DNA of 64,000 nucleotides, from contig NZ_JACHBW010000015.1 in the NCBI RefSeq assembly GCF_014200455.1, forward strand, positions 1 to 64,000, in the 5' to 3' direction. Of the stretch, positions 8,447-17,289 are shown piece after piece; the first letter of the stretch is position 1; each line of letters opens with the position of its first letter. Source of the DNA: Paraburkholderia bannensis (GTDB taxonomy: Bacteria; Pseudomonadota; Gammaproteobacteria; Burkholderiales; Burkholderiaceae). The translations under genes and the position numbers were made by a program. The notes under the pieces are model-generated. The model was not told the origin of the DNA and made no database searches. It was given only the letters and a program-made list of their open reading frames with translations.

Positions 8447-9652
8447 TCAGCGGGCCGTAGTGAGCTTTTTTCCAGCTGCAAATCGCGCAACGACCTGCAG
8501 CCGCGAAGCCCCTGCGCCCGACGCGTGCTCGCATTCCGGGCAGGACAGCTCGAACCCTCCCTCCACCTGCGACAGCTCCGGCTCGCCCTCCTCGCAATTC
8601 GGGCAGTGCGCCGGCAAGCTCACGTGACCGTCCACCACGGTGCCAATCTGGGCGAGTTCGGCCTCCGTGAGCCGGCCCGCCTGCGCCAGCGCACACAACA
8701 CGCCAGCCACCGCGACATCGATCCCCTGCTGTGCGCGCAGCGCCGTCACCTGCCGGGTCAAACCATCCACCTCGTCCGAACGCTCGCGCAAGACCGTGTC
8801 GAGCCGGTCGGCACGGGCCTTGGCGGTCGCGAGTTGCTGGATGAAATCGAATTCCTTGCGGCTTGCATCGCGCTGGGCGGCTTGCCACGTCGATGACATC
8901 GTCCGCAGCGAATCGAGTTCGACCAGCATAGGTTTGACGCGGCGCTCGGCTTCGGCCAGGGCGTCCTTGATCTGCTGGGCGTAATGCTCGGTGCTGCGGC
9001 GCATTTCCTCATGCAGACCGTCGATCCGGTCCCGCAACGCCGCGTTGGTGGACTGTTCGGTCTCGATGCGCTTCTGGAGTGATTCGTTTTCGGCTTCCAG
9101 ACGACGGACCGTGATCTGAAGGCTGTCCTGATGCGAGGCGCCGTGCGCCGAGGCAGCTGCGAGCTGATTTTCCAGTTCGCGCACCCGAGCCCAGGCAGCT
9201 TCCGTGCGGGCTTCACTGCGCTGGAGCATCTCGTCGGCCGCGAGACGTCGGGTTTCCGCGTCGCGAAGCGCCTGTTCGGCATCCCGGCGGCTGGCGTCGA
9301 TGGCTTCGCGCTCCTCTTCCAGTGTTTGGCTCGCCAGAACACGGGCTTCTTCGAACAGCGCGCCAAGGAGTTCGCCTGCGCGTTCTTCCAGCGCCGCAGG
9401 GATGGCGCCGCTGCCGACGCGCACTTTCGATGCAGCCCGAATGCGCTGCCAGAACAGTTCGATGTCTTTGGGAATATCGCTGGCGCTGCCGGTCTGGGTC
9501 AGATCGCGGACGGTTGCCATCGAGGGGCGAATGCCGAAATCGAAAAAAAGCCGTTTGCATGCATGGAGCGAGAGCTCCTGGCGTCGTGCGCCATCTTTGC
9601 GCAGTTTGTCGAGTTCGTCGCGAAGGGCCTGACGTTCTTCGTCGCGGATCAT
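8447..9652 (-). CDS. KfrA-like DNA-binding coiled-coil protein with C-terminal zinc ribbon
   Basis: The product is 401 aa. The N-terminal region (about residues 20-75, containing GIRPSMATVRDLTQTGSASD) matches the KfrA N-terminal DNA-binding domain of plasmid replication regions. A long charged heptad-rich coiled coil fills about residues 85-320. The C-terminus carries CPNC (350-353) and CPEC (371-374), a probable zinc ribbon not typical of plasmid KfrA. KfrA proteins form nucleoprotein filaments near plasmid partition loci. It is transcribed away from the iteron array and faces the recombinase-like gene. The ATG at 9652 is preferred over a TTG at 9691; neither has a strong ribosome site. Confidence 0.85.
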   Translation of the reverse strand: MIRDEERQALRDELDKLRKDGARRQELSLHACKRLFFDFGIRPSMATVRDLTQTGSASDIPKDIELFWQRIRAASKVRVGSGAIPAALEERAGELLGALFEEARVLASQTLEEEREAIDASRRDAEQALRDAETRRLAADEMLQRSEARTEAAWARVRELENQLAAASAHGASHQDSLQITVRRLEAENESLQKRIETEQSTNAALRDRIDGLHEEMRRSTEHYAQQIKDALAEAERRVKPMLVELDSLRTMSSTWQAAQRDASRKEFDFIQQLATAKARADRLDTVLRERSDEVDGLTRQVTALRAQQGIDVAVAGVLCALAQAGRLTEAELAQIGTVVDGHVSLPAHCPNCEEGEPELSQVEGGFELSCPECEHASGAGASRLQVVARFAAGKKLTTAR

Positions 9653-10055
9653 GGTCGTCTCGGCGAGGGATAACGGATCGAATAATAACAAATTACGTAT
9701 TTTTCGATACGACTTTCCTGGGGGCGCTATCGATGTCCAGAATCTTGGCCTTTAGTGAACCCAAAATCGCGTGCCAGCTCGCGCCTGCGTTAACCTGTTC
9801 GTGAAACAAAGCGAAGTTTACTGCCTAAGTAATTGTAAACGTTTGGCTTTCTAGTGACGAGCCATTTATAGACAATGTTTCACGCGGGCCTTGTTGATGT
9901 CATGAGCGGTTCTCAAGGGGAGAGGATGTGGATATCTCAGGAGGCTCTCGGGGTAGGAAAGGCTAGAGAGTAATAAAAGTAAACACCATTGATACCCGTT
10001 AAAGACGTTAACGCCACCGCAAACCCTTACCAGGCGTGGTTTACAGAGCGATCGG

Positions 10056-10161
10056 GTGAAGCTTTACGGGACAGTTGGTGAGGCTTTGCGGGACGTTCGG
10101 GTGATGGGCTTCGGGGAAGGCGGTGAGGGGCTGCGGGATAGAACGTGAGCGGATTCGGGGC
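10056..10161 (+). repeat. five tandem 22-bp-spaced iterons
   Basis: Five copies start at 10056, 10078, 10101, 10123 and 10145, i.e. every 22-23 bp, or two helical turns. They are the more degenerate members (for example GTGAAGCTTTACGGGAC and GTGAGGCTTTGCGGGAC). They abut the AT-rich stretch, as initiator-binding iterons do in Rep_3 plasmids. Confidence 0.88.
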
Positions 10162-10189
10162 ACTCCCCATTCTTGACTTCCCGGCAAGG

Positions 10190-11364
10190 GTGAGCGATTA
10201 CGGGAGCTGGTGCACCGCGATCCCCGTATATACCGGTAGAGGGGCCTCTGTTACTGAAAATGCAACGGTGAGCGGATTCGGGGTCGCCCATATCATCGAT
10301 TTTTGCCGCCAATCTGGTGACCTGAAAGCCTTCGGTGAGAGGTATCGGGAAAAAACGCCTGTCGAAGGTGATGCTTTCCGGGACCCGAAGGCCGATTTTG
10401 ACCGAATTCGGCCGTTTCAGGGCTTCAAGTGAGCTTTTACGGGAGGGCAAGAGTCGGAGCTTTGACTGGCGAACGTTCTCGCTTTTGCTCATCGACGGCT
10501 GGTTTTGGAGCTTGAGGTGAGTTTTTTCGGGAGCTGTCTGTGGCGCGACGGGATCTGATGTTTCTGGGCGCTGGAAAGGCTTTAAGTGAGCTTTTTCGGG
10601 AGCTTGATTTTGCCGGTTTATCTCTTGGGGTGAGGTTTTTCGGGAGATAGTTGGTATTCACTAACCGCAAAAGCTTGAAAATCAAAGGCGCTGCAATTGG
10701 GCTGGCTTCGATGTAGCCAGCCCAAAGTGAGAATTTTCGGGAGCCTTTTAGGAGGGTTCCGGGTCACGACCACGGCTTCGGCGATCCGTCTAGGTGAGAT
10801 CTTCCGGGAGACGTTGATTCGATTTTCCATCTACTGAGCTTGTGGATAACCCTCAGAATTCATTAGCTTTTTCTTGCTGATGGCTCGAAGGTGAGCTTTT
10901 CCGGGGGCGCAGAACGGGGTCGGCGCGGCCGGCCGGGATGGTACAAAGGTGAGGTTTTTCGGGAGTATTGGGCTCTCCATGCCGCTGCTGGAAAGACTTC
11001 GGAGCCCACGCGCCCGGATGCCAGCCGATGCGACAGGTGAGGCTTTTCGGGAGTCGGTGGAGACTACGGTTCGCGGAAAACAGCGATATCGCTGACTTTT
11101 GTGAGAAAGACGGCTTGTCGAACCGATGTCGGGGCTGCGCGAGACCCTTTCCACGATCTTTTGGATCTCGAATCGATGCAGACCCGACGTTCGCACGCCC
11201 CCTCCAGGTGTTGCATGCGCGCCAGGATTTTTTAAGGTGAGGATCTTCGGGATCAAACTGACACCCTGGAAATTGGCGTGCGAGAGAGGCTTCACCCGAC
11301 AGGCCAGTATCTGCCGGGAGCCCTGCTGCCAGGCGACTTGCGCAAAGGTGAGGCTTTCCGGGAG
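10190..11364 (+). repeat. dispersed iteron array
   Basis: Fifteen further direct copies of GTGAGSYTTTYCGGGAG start at 10190, 10268, 10335, 10368, 10429, 10517, 10586, 10630, 10727, 10794, 10891, 10949, 11037, 11237 and 11348. All are on the plus strand. Many inter-repeat distances are close to multiples of 11 bp. They extend to within 119 bp of the rep start and probably serve both initiation and autoregulation of rep. Confidence 0.88.
10841..10849 (-). promoter_or_regulatory. DnaA box
   Basis: TGTGGATAA, the complement of the consensus TTATCCACA, is a perfect match and lies within the iteron array between the copies at 10794 and 10891. This suggests host DnaA takes part in initiation along with Rep. 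Confidence 0.75.
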
Positions 11365-11482
11365 CGTCGCGCGGTGAGGTGCTCATAGGAAAGCGTCATC
11401 ACCCGCAATGGTGAGAGGCACCCTATAGACGCGTTTCACCACAGACGGTATCCTTTCGCGAAATCTCACCTTGACCCGACGC

Positions 11483-12838
11483 ATGGCCACGAAGCGCGTG
11501 AAAAAAACCGATGTGGTGAGCCCCAGCTCGGCCGAACTGCGAAAGGCCGTCGAGGCGATCGCGATTCAGCCGAAAAGCGGCAAGATCACCCTGCTCACCC
11601 GCAAGCTCTTCAATGTTCTGCTCGCCGTCGCGCAGCAGGCCGACGAGGCTGGCGACACCTACCGCGCGCTGCTGTCCGACATCGTCGCGAACTCAGCGTT
11701 CGATTCGAACGACACTGCGCTCGTGAAGGAGCATCTGCGCCGCATGGTGTCGGTGCAGGTCGAGTGGAGCCAGGGCACGTCAAGCCAGAAGCCCGGCCGC
11801 AAGTGGGGCATCTCCACGCTGATCGCCGACGCGGAAATTCTCGAAGATCCGACCACGCGCCGCGTGTGGGTCGAATTCTCGTTTGCCCCCAAGATCAAGA
11901 AGAAGCTGCTGGACCCGGTTCAGTACGCCCGTCTGAGCCTGCAGTTCCAGAGCCAGTTGCGCAGCAGCGCGGGCCTGGCGCTCTACGAAATCTGCGTTCG
12001 CTACCTCACGAACCCGAGTCATCTGACGATGCGCGAGACGTGGGAATGGTGGCGCCCGATTCTGTCCGGCACGCCGGATACCGAAGCCGGCGACGAGGCC
12101 AAGCGCGAGTACAAGTACTTCAAGCGCGACTACCTGCGTCCCGCTATCGCCGAAGTGAATGCCGTCACCAATATCTTCGTCGAGCTTATCGAACACCGTG
12201 AAGGACGGCGCGTCGCCGAGATCCAGTTCCGGGTCACCGAGCGCAAGCAGCCAATGCTGGCGCTCGACGAGCATCCGAACGTGTTCGACAGCACGCTGGT
12301 CGACCGCATGGTGAAGATCGGCATCCCGCTCAAGGAAGCACAGTCGCTTTACGCGGATAGCGAAGAGAATCGCATTCGCGCGGCGCTGCAGCTGACTGAG
12401 CAGCGCATGCGCAGCACAAGTCTGCCGCCCGTGCGGAGCGCCGCGGCGCTCTTCAAGGATGCGCTGAAGAAGGGTTACGCGCCGCCGGTCGAAGATGCGG
12501 CCAATGCCGCGGCATCGGGCCGTGCGATCGCGGGCGCGGTTGCGGCCGACGATCCCAAGGCGCGACTGATGGACGAGTACGCCGCCTACCGCCGCAAGGA
12601 AGCGCGCGCGCTCTACGAGGAGCAAGGCGATCTTGAGCGCGAGATTGCGCGCACGTCGTTCGAGAACGATGAACTGCCGGGCATGGGAGCGCATCTGCGC
12701 GATGACTGGCGTCGTCGCGGTCTCGAATCGAAACTCGGTGAAACGGCGTTCTTTGACTGGCTGGCCCGCAAGACCTGGGGCGAGCCGACCGATGGCGATC
12801 TGCTCGCTTTCACGTTGAGTCAGTCGCGCGCGGCTTGA
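11483..12838 (+). CDS. repA: replication initiator protein, Rep_3 (RepB/RepA) family
   Basis: The product is 451 aa. The N-terminal two thirds follow the Rep_3 initiator family: KITLLTRKLFNVLLAVAQQA, YRALLSDIVANSAFDSND, the VWVEFSFAPKIKKKLLDP region, and a second winged-helix with SSAGLALYEICVRYL. It would bind the iterons upstream and open the origin. The C-terminal third is a Lys/Arg/Glu-rich helical extension beyond the usual plasmid Rep length, as seen in secondary-chromosome initiators of Burkholderiales. The ATG at 11483 is the first Met; no strong ribosome site is visible, and a TTG at 11471 is an alternative. The nearest iteron ends 118 bp upstream, so autorepression is plausible. Confidence 0.92.
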   Translation: MATKRVKKTDVVSPSSAELRKAVEAIAIQPKSGKITLLTRKLFNVLLAVAQQADEAGDTYRALLSDIVANSAFDSNDTALVKEHLRRMVSVQVEWSQGTSSQKPGRKWGISTLIADAEILEDPTTRRVWVEFSFAPKIKKKLLDPVQYARLSLQFQSQLRSSAGLALYEICVRYLTNPSHLTMRETWEWWRPILSGTPDTEAGDEAKREYKYFKRDYLRPAIAEVNAVTNIFVELIEHREGRRVAEIQFRVTERKQPMLALDEHPNVFDSTLVDRMVKIGIPLKEAQSLYADSEENRIRAALQLTEQRMRSTSLPPVRSAAALFKDALKKGYAPPVEDAANAAASGRAIAGAVAADDPKARLMDEYAAYRRKEARALYEEQGDLEREIARTSFENDELPGMGAHLRDDWRRRGLESKLGETAFFDWLARKTWGEPTDGDLLAFTLSQSRAA

Positions 12839-12892
12839 TCGATGGTTTCGTGCGCTGCGCCACAGCGGCAGCGCAGGAACGGATGTTTCAGT

Positions 12893-12933
12893 AAAAAGCG
12901 GTCTTCACGCATTGCACGTGAAGACCGCTTTTT
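12893..12933. terminator. bidirectional terminator between rep and parB
   Basis: AAAAAGCGGTCTTCACG and its inverted copy form a long GC-rich stem with an A run on one side and a T run on the other. It serves the convergent rep and parB genes. Confidence 0.9.
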
Positions 12934-12950
12934 CGTTGGCTGACCGCCCT

Positions 12951-14012
12951 TTACCTGGCCTTGAGCATCTCTTCGATCTGGTGAAGGATGGCATCGCGCC
13001 GGTCCTTGGTCAGTCCTTTGAGTCGCAACTCCAGACGATCGTCGCCATACGATTTCAGGTCGCCAACCGACACGCCGTCGAATTTGATTTCCATACGCTG
13101 CGCGTAGCGCTGCCGCCCTGCCGGTTTGGGATTTTCCTGCGGCGTCGCCCGGCCCTTGACGATGTCGGCGACCTGACGCGTGCTCAGGTCGTCGGCGAGG
13201 ATGCGGTTGATAAGCCGCAGCGTGGCCTCCGTGCCCCGTGCGCCATGGTATCGCCCGACCTGATACGCCATGTTCGAACCAAAGCGATCCGGGCGCGCAA
13301 CCATCTCCTGCATCACCGTCTCCGGCAACTTGCCGATTGAGAGCGCAACCGCGACAGTCGATTCATCGAGGCCGAGATGTTCGGCCAACTCACGCTGGCT
13401 CTGGAAATGCTTGTCATCGATAAAGCGCTTCCAGACTACGGCATTGTCGAACACCGTTTGCGAGTCTCGCTGGACGTTGAGGTCGTAGCCGAGCTTGTAG
13501 CTCTCCAGGCCGATGGGCAGATCGACAACGATCGCCTTGACGACTTCCTTGTTGGCTTCCTTCAGCGCACGCACACGACGTCCGCCATCGCTCACGAAGT
13601 AACTGCCCGGTGCAGCGTAGTCGGGGATCACGTGGATCGCCTGCTGCTGCCCCTGCTTCGCAAGGTTGACAGCCAGTTCCGCGATCGACGACTTCAGGTA
13701 AAAGTGGCGCGGATTGAACGGGCTGGGTTTGATGGCTTTCAGCGGCAATTCGATGATCTGACCGGGTCGATAGCCCTGTTCGATACGCCACGCGCGATAT
13801 TCGGCGGATTCGTGCTCGGTCGCGACAAGATCGTCGTCCACCGCGTTGGCCATCGGTTCGGGTTGGCTGGCACGGCCAACCGGCTCGCGCGTCTTCGGCT
13901 TCTCCTCGACGAGACCGTCGATGGCGTTGAGGCGGTCGAGCGCCGTACGCTTTTCGCTGCTCGTCGTGTCGGGCCGGGCCTGGAAACCCTTGGCAAATTG
14001 AGAGGACTTCAT
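12951..14012 (-). CDS. parB: chromosome-partition protein ParB
   Basis: The product is 353 aa. The ParB/Spo0J N-terminal domain has the box FNPRHF and the CTP-binding arginine patch GGRRVRALKEANK (family form GERRxRA). A central helix-turn-helix, QRELAEHLGLDESTVAVALS, recognises parS, and a C-terminal dimerisation segment follows. It should load on the TTTATGCGCATAAA sites and interact with ParA. Its ribosome site AAAGGA (14019-14024) overlaps the left arm of the parS copy that separates it from parA. It is co-transcribed with parA, with a 24-bp gap. Confidence 0.96.
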   Translation of the reverse strand: MKSSQFAKGFQARPDTTSSEKRTALDRLNAIDGLVEEKPKTREPVGRASQPEPMANAVDDDLVATEHESAEYRAWRIEQGYRPGQIIELPLKAIKPSPFNPRHFYLKSSIAELAVNLAKQGQQQAIHVIPDYAAPGSYFVSDGGRRVRALKEANKEVVKAIVVDLPIGLESYKLGYDLNVQRDSQTVFDNAVVWKRFIDDKHFQSQRELAEHLGLDESTVAVALSIGKLPETVMQEMVARPDRFGSNMAYQVGRYHGARGTEATLRLINRILADDLSTRQVADIVKGRATPQENPKPAGRQRYAQRMEIKFDGVSVGDLKSYGDDRLELRLKGLTKDRRDAILHQIEEMLKAR

Positions 14013-14020
14013 TCAGGTTC

Positions 14021-14036
14021 CTTTATGCGCATAAAG
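14021..14036. other. parS: parS site within the parAB operon
   Basis: CTTTATGCGCATAAAG is a perfect 16-bp palindrome. It ends exactly where the parA stop codon begins and overlaps the parB ribosome site. It has the same core as the four copies beyond parA. Confidence 0.88.
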
Positions 14037-14699
14037 TCAGGAGAGCATCTCTGCGATCTCGTCGGCGCAGGCGCGGACTTCGACCGCAGCGAGCCGCGCT
14101 CCGCGATCGTTCATCTGCAGTACGGTCTGGCCGAGGGCCATCGCCTGCTTGTACGCCTCGCGGGTGGGGATCTGCGTCTTGAGCAAAGGAAAACCGAGTT
14201 CCTCAAGCGCGCGTTTGAGCTCGCGCGTGAGCATGCGCTTCTCTTCGGTTTTGTTCAGCAGGAACACGGCCTTGAGGTCTTCATTCATGACCTGCGCCTG
14301 CTGAACCAGCTTCACGAGGCCAACGCTCGACCAGTAATCGGCCGGCGATGACGACGTGGGAATAACGGCAATGCTCGCGGCGAGGAGAACAACGCCCGAA
14401 ACTTTTTCGGTGATCGACGGCGGGCAGTCGACGACGATGATGTCGTAGTCGCCGATGAACTTCTTGATCTCGCGGTGGATTTGGCCACCGGCTTCAGAGA
14501 GATTGACCACTGGAAAGGGAATGCCGACATCGCCGTCAGCGGACGCGCTTGCCCAGTGAACCAGCGTGTTCTGGCCGTCGGCATCGACCACAAGTACACG
14601 CTTCCCTCTTTCATGAAATGCTGCGCCGAGATGCATCGCGATCGTGCTCTTGCCGACCCCGCCCTTCTGCTGCGTGACTGCGATTATCTCTGCTGCCAA
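14037..14699 (-). CDS. parA: chromosome-partition ATPase ParA
   Basis: The product is 220 aa, a short ParA without an N-terminal DNA-binding domain (type Ib-like size). It has the deviant Walker A motif QQKGGVGKST, Walker A' VLVVDADGQNT and Walker B IIVVDCPPS. The start is a TTG at 14699 with AAGGAG upstream; this gives the family N-terminus directly (MAAEIIAVTQQKGG). ParA uses ATP to move ParB-parS complexes over the nucleoid. It is the first gene of parA-parB and is flanked upstream by the parS cluster. Confidence 0.96.
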   Translation of the reverse strand: MAAEIIAVTQQKGGVGKSTIAMHLGAAFHERGKRVLVVDADGQNTLVHWASASADGDVGIPFPVVNLSEAGGQIHREIKKFIGDYDIIVVDCPPSITEKVSGVVLLAASIAVIPTSSSPADYWSSVGLVKLVQQAQVMNEDLKAVFLLNKTEEKRMLTRELKRALEELGFPLLKTQIPTREAYKQAMALGQTVLQMNDRGARLAAVEVRACADEIAEMLS

Positions 14700-14810
14700 T
14701 TGATTTTCTCCTTTTGCTAATTGTTTTGAATTTTACCTGGATTGAGTTGTGATTCAACGGTAGACGCCTGATTTTCGTCGTACAGAGGCGGATCAGTGGC
14801 CGTTTGGCCG

Positions 14811-15150
14811 AGGTTTATGCGCATAAACCTCGCGCGACAGGCGGCGAGGAGGCTGATGAGGTTGAAACGCCAAGGGCAGCAGGCGTAGGGAGTCGGCAGA
14901 GGACGTGCTGAGTTACGCCAGAGATTTTATGCGCATAAAGTCACGGGACCGATGAGCGGTGCGTGATGTCAGCGAGGTGGAACGAGCGTCACGAAAGTGC
15001 TCAGCGACAGGCCCGCACTCGCGATCACGAGCCAGCTTTATGCGCATAAAGCTCAGGAAAATGTCGTTGGCACCGTCCGCATCTAACGCGCCACTCCCCT
15101 TCCGTCCTTCAGCGTCCCATCAGTTGCCGCGATTCTTTATGCGCATAAAG
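14811..15150. other. parS: cluster of four parS centromere sites
   Basis: Four palindromes share the core TTTATGCGCATAAA: 14811-14830 (perfect over 20 bp, AGGTTTATGCGCATAAACCT), 14925-14940 (outer base mismatched), 15034-15053 (perfect over 20 bp, AGCTTTATGCGCATAAAGCT) and 15135-15150. Core starts are about 112, 111 and 99 bp apart. They occupy the 593-bp gap between parA and the ArsC-like gene; I see no gene in that gap. Confidence 0.9.
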
Positions 15151-15292
15151 CGTGTGGCCTTGTCGATATCCGCCCGCCAGTAGCTGAATCTCGCGGTGTT
15201 CCATTTGGGAACCCGCCGGTAAAATCACTGCCGCCAGACGCGTGCCTCTCGGGGCCGCTCCCCTCCCCACTCGACTCCCCTGCCCCAAGGCC

Positions 15293-15649
15293 ATGATCAC
15301 CATCTATCACAACCCTCGCTGCTCGAAGTCCCGCGCAACCTGCGAACTGGTGGCCACTGCCAACGCCTCCAATGAGCCCGTTGAAGTCGTCGAATACCTG
15401 AAGAACCCGCTCACTGTCGAGCAACTCAAGTCGCTGCATGCGCTGCTCGGCGGCCCGCTTCGCGACATGATGCGTACAAACGAAACCGAATACACGGAAC
15501 TCGCACTCGGCGAAGAGGGCGTGACCGACGAGCAACGCTACGAAGCGATTGCGAAGCACCCGATCCTGCTCCAACGCCCGATCGTCGTTCGCAATGGCCG
15601 CGCAGTGATTGGTCGCCCTCCTGAAAACGTCGCCGCACTTTTTGCCTGA
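15293..15649 (+). CDS. arsC: ArsC-type glutaredoxin-dependent arsenate reductase
   Basis: The product is 118 aa, the usual size of the thioredoxin-fold ArsC family. The N-terminus MITIYHNPRCSKSR carries the catalytic Cys of the HNPxCxxSR motif, and RPIVVRNGRAVIGRPPE holds the oxyanion-binding arginines near the C-terminus. The start at 15293 matches the family. It stands alone, with no ars operon around it, so its substrate may be arsenate or it may be one of the YfgD-like members with another redox role. Confidence 0.9.
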   Translation: MITIYHNPRCSKSRATCELVATANASNEPVEVVEYLKNPLTVEQLKSLHALLGGPLRDMMRTNETEYTELALGEEGVTDEQRYEAIAKHPILLQRPIVVRNGRAVIGRPPENVAALFA

Positions 15650-15743
15650 CAGACCGGCGCACAGATCGATCCAAGCCTCGGGCGATGCCGCACTCCGCCC
15701 CTCCCCTAACCGCAGTGACACCTGAACGATCATCGAGAATCCT

Positions 15744-17120
15744 GTGGAGTCCCTTGCTACCCTATCTGCGTGGTCATTCCACGACACACGCCTGATTCTT
15801 TCCTGCGTGCTCGGTCTCGCGCTCATCATCATTCTGATCAGCGTCCTCAAGCTCGCGCCTTTCCTCTCAATTCTCGTCGGCACTTTCGCGGCGGGCTTTG
15901 CCGCAGGCGTGCCACTCGAAGGCGTGGCTAGCGCCTTCAGCAAAGGCGCGGGGGCATTGCTAGGCGACGTCGGCATCATCATCGCCCTCGGTGCCATGCT
16001 CGGTGCCTTGATGGCTGAATCGGGTGCCGCCGACCGGCTGGTTTCCACCTTGCTGGATCATTCGACGCCGCGCACCTTGCCTTGGATGATGTCGCTTGTT
16101 GCGGTCATCATTGGTTTGCCGCTCTTTTTCGAAGTCGGCCTTGTCATGATGGTGCCGATCATTTTCGTGATGGCGCGCCGCTCGCAGCAGCCAATCCTGC
16201 GGATCGCCATTCCGGCGCTGGCGGGCATGACGACCTTGCATGCCCTGCTGCCTCCGCATCCGGGTCCGCTGATTGCCGTCAGCGCGTTGCACGCGGATCT
16301 CGGCATTACGCTCGGCTTGGGTGTCCTCGTGGCGATTCCGGCGGTCATCCTCGCGGGCCCGCTCTACGGCTCGTGGCTGTCGCGCCGCATGCAGGTGGCC
16401 GAGCCCGAAGATCTTGGCAAACTTTTCACGAGCCATGATCCGCAACTGGCTGCGCCGGGCTTTGGCGTTTCCCTGCTGACGATCCTGTTGCCCGCGCTAC
16501 TGATGCTCTGCCGCACCGTCGCAAAGCTCGCGCTTCATCCCGATACCGTTGCCTTCAACGTGCTCAACTTCCTCGGTGAGCCGCTGATCGCGCTGGGACT
16601 CACCGTTCTGTTTGCTATCGTTGCACTGGGCTGGTCGCGCGGCATGGCGCGTGATCGCGTCGGCACTATCCTGCGCAAGAGCTTGCCGCCGATTGCCGGT
16701 TTGCTGTTGACCATCGGCGCTGGCGGCGGTCTCAAGCAGACGCTCTTGCTGGCCGGCATCAGCACGACCATCAGCAAGATCGCCGTCGGCGCACATCTGC
16801 CGCTGCTGCTGCTCGCATGGCTGATCGCCGTGGCGCTGCGTCAGGCTACCGGCTCGGCGACGGTTGCAACGACCGCGACGGCCGGGATCGTCGCGCCTGT
16901 CGTCACGGGCTTGAGCGCGACGCACAATTCGCTGATGGCGCTCGCCATCGGCGCGGGTTCGGTGTTCTTCTGCCACGTCAACGACGCCGGTTTCTGGATG
17001 GTGCGCGAGTACTTCGGTCTCAAGCTCAAACAAACGGTTTTCGTCTGGTCGATCCTGCAGACCATTGTGTCCGTGGTCGGCCTCGTCCTCACGCTCGCGC
17101 TCTGGGGTGTGCTCGGCTGA
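15744..17120 (+). CDS. GntP-family gluconate/organic acid permease
   Basis: The product is 458 aa with about 12-14 hydrophobic segments throughout, typical of the GntP H+ symporter family. Conserved stretches include LPPHPGPLIAVSALHADLG, FCHVNDAGFWMVREYFGL and RQATGSATVATTATAGI. GntP proteins import gluconate or related sugar acids or hydroxy acids. No kinase or dehydrogenase gene adjoins it, so the substrate is open. The start is a GTG at 15744; the ribosome site is weak. Confidence 0.92.
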   Translation: MESLATLSAWSFHDTRLILSCVLGLALIIILISVLKLAPFLSILVGTFAAGFAAGVPLEGVASAFSKGAGALLGDVGIIIALGAMLGALMAESGAADRLVSTLLDHSTPRTLPWMMSLVAVIIGLPLFFEVGLVMMVPIIFVMARRSQQPILRIAIPALAGMTTLHALLPPHPGPLIAVSALHADLGITLGLGVLVAIPAVILAGPLYGSWLSRRMQVAEPEDLGKLFTSHDPQLAAPGFGVSLLTILLPALLMLCRTVAKLALHPDTVAFNVLNFLGEPLIALGLTVLFAIVALGWSRGMARDRVGTILRKSLPPIAGLLLTIGAGGGLKQTLLLAGISTTISKIAVGAHLPLLLLAWLIAVALRQATGSATVATTATAGIVAPVVTGLSATHNSLMALAIGAGSVFFCHVNDAGFWMVREYFGLKLKQTVFVWSILQTIVSVVGLVLTLALWGVLG

Positions 17121-17289
17121 GAGCACGCGCAGGGCCGCCTGGCCCTGCCCCACCGCTTGCCTCGCAGCGCGCCCAGAGAGTCAAAGCGCGCCGCGACGAC
17201 GCTGCACAAAACAGAGGCGCCCTCCTCCGCCCTCGCGATCCCGATACTTTGCCGATGGCACGGGCCTTCGCGCAAAGTTGCTCACAAGG

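Larger units (their letters stand above)
9653..11482. other. replication origin region of the replicon
   Basis: No convincing gene lies in these 1.83 kb between the KfrA-like gene and rep. The left part (9660-10020) is the most AT-rich stretch nearby (runs such as aataataacaaatta and gagtaataaaag) and is a candidate unwinding element. It includes an 8/9 DnaA box, TGTGGATAT, at 9927. From 10056 to 11364 come 20 direct copies of the iteron, and a perfect DnaA box is at 10841. The adjacent Rep_3 initiator supports origin function. Confidence 0.85.

Noticed and set aside
8394..11364. Origin iterons considered as a CRISPR array
   Set aside because: Repeats are only 17 bp, degenerate, irregularly spaced (22-200 bp), and no cas genes are near; the adjacent initiator explains them.
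10831..11386. Open frames of 154 and 177 codons on the minus strand within the origin
   Set aside because: Their translations are made of the repeated iteron (KPHL-like repeats), so they reflect the DNA repeats and are not coding.
14811..15150. Spaced palindromes considered as a CRISPR array or transposon ends
   Set aside because: The repeats are perfect palindromes next to parAB and are explained as parS; no transposase or cas gene is present.
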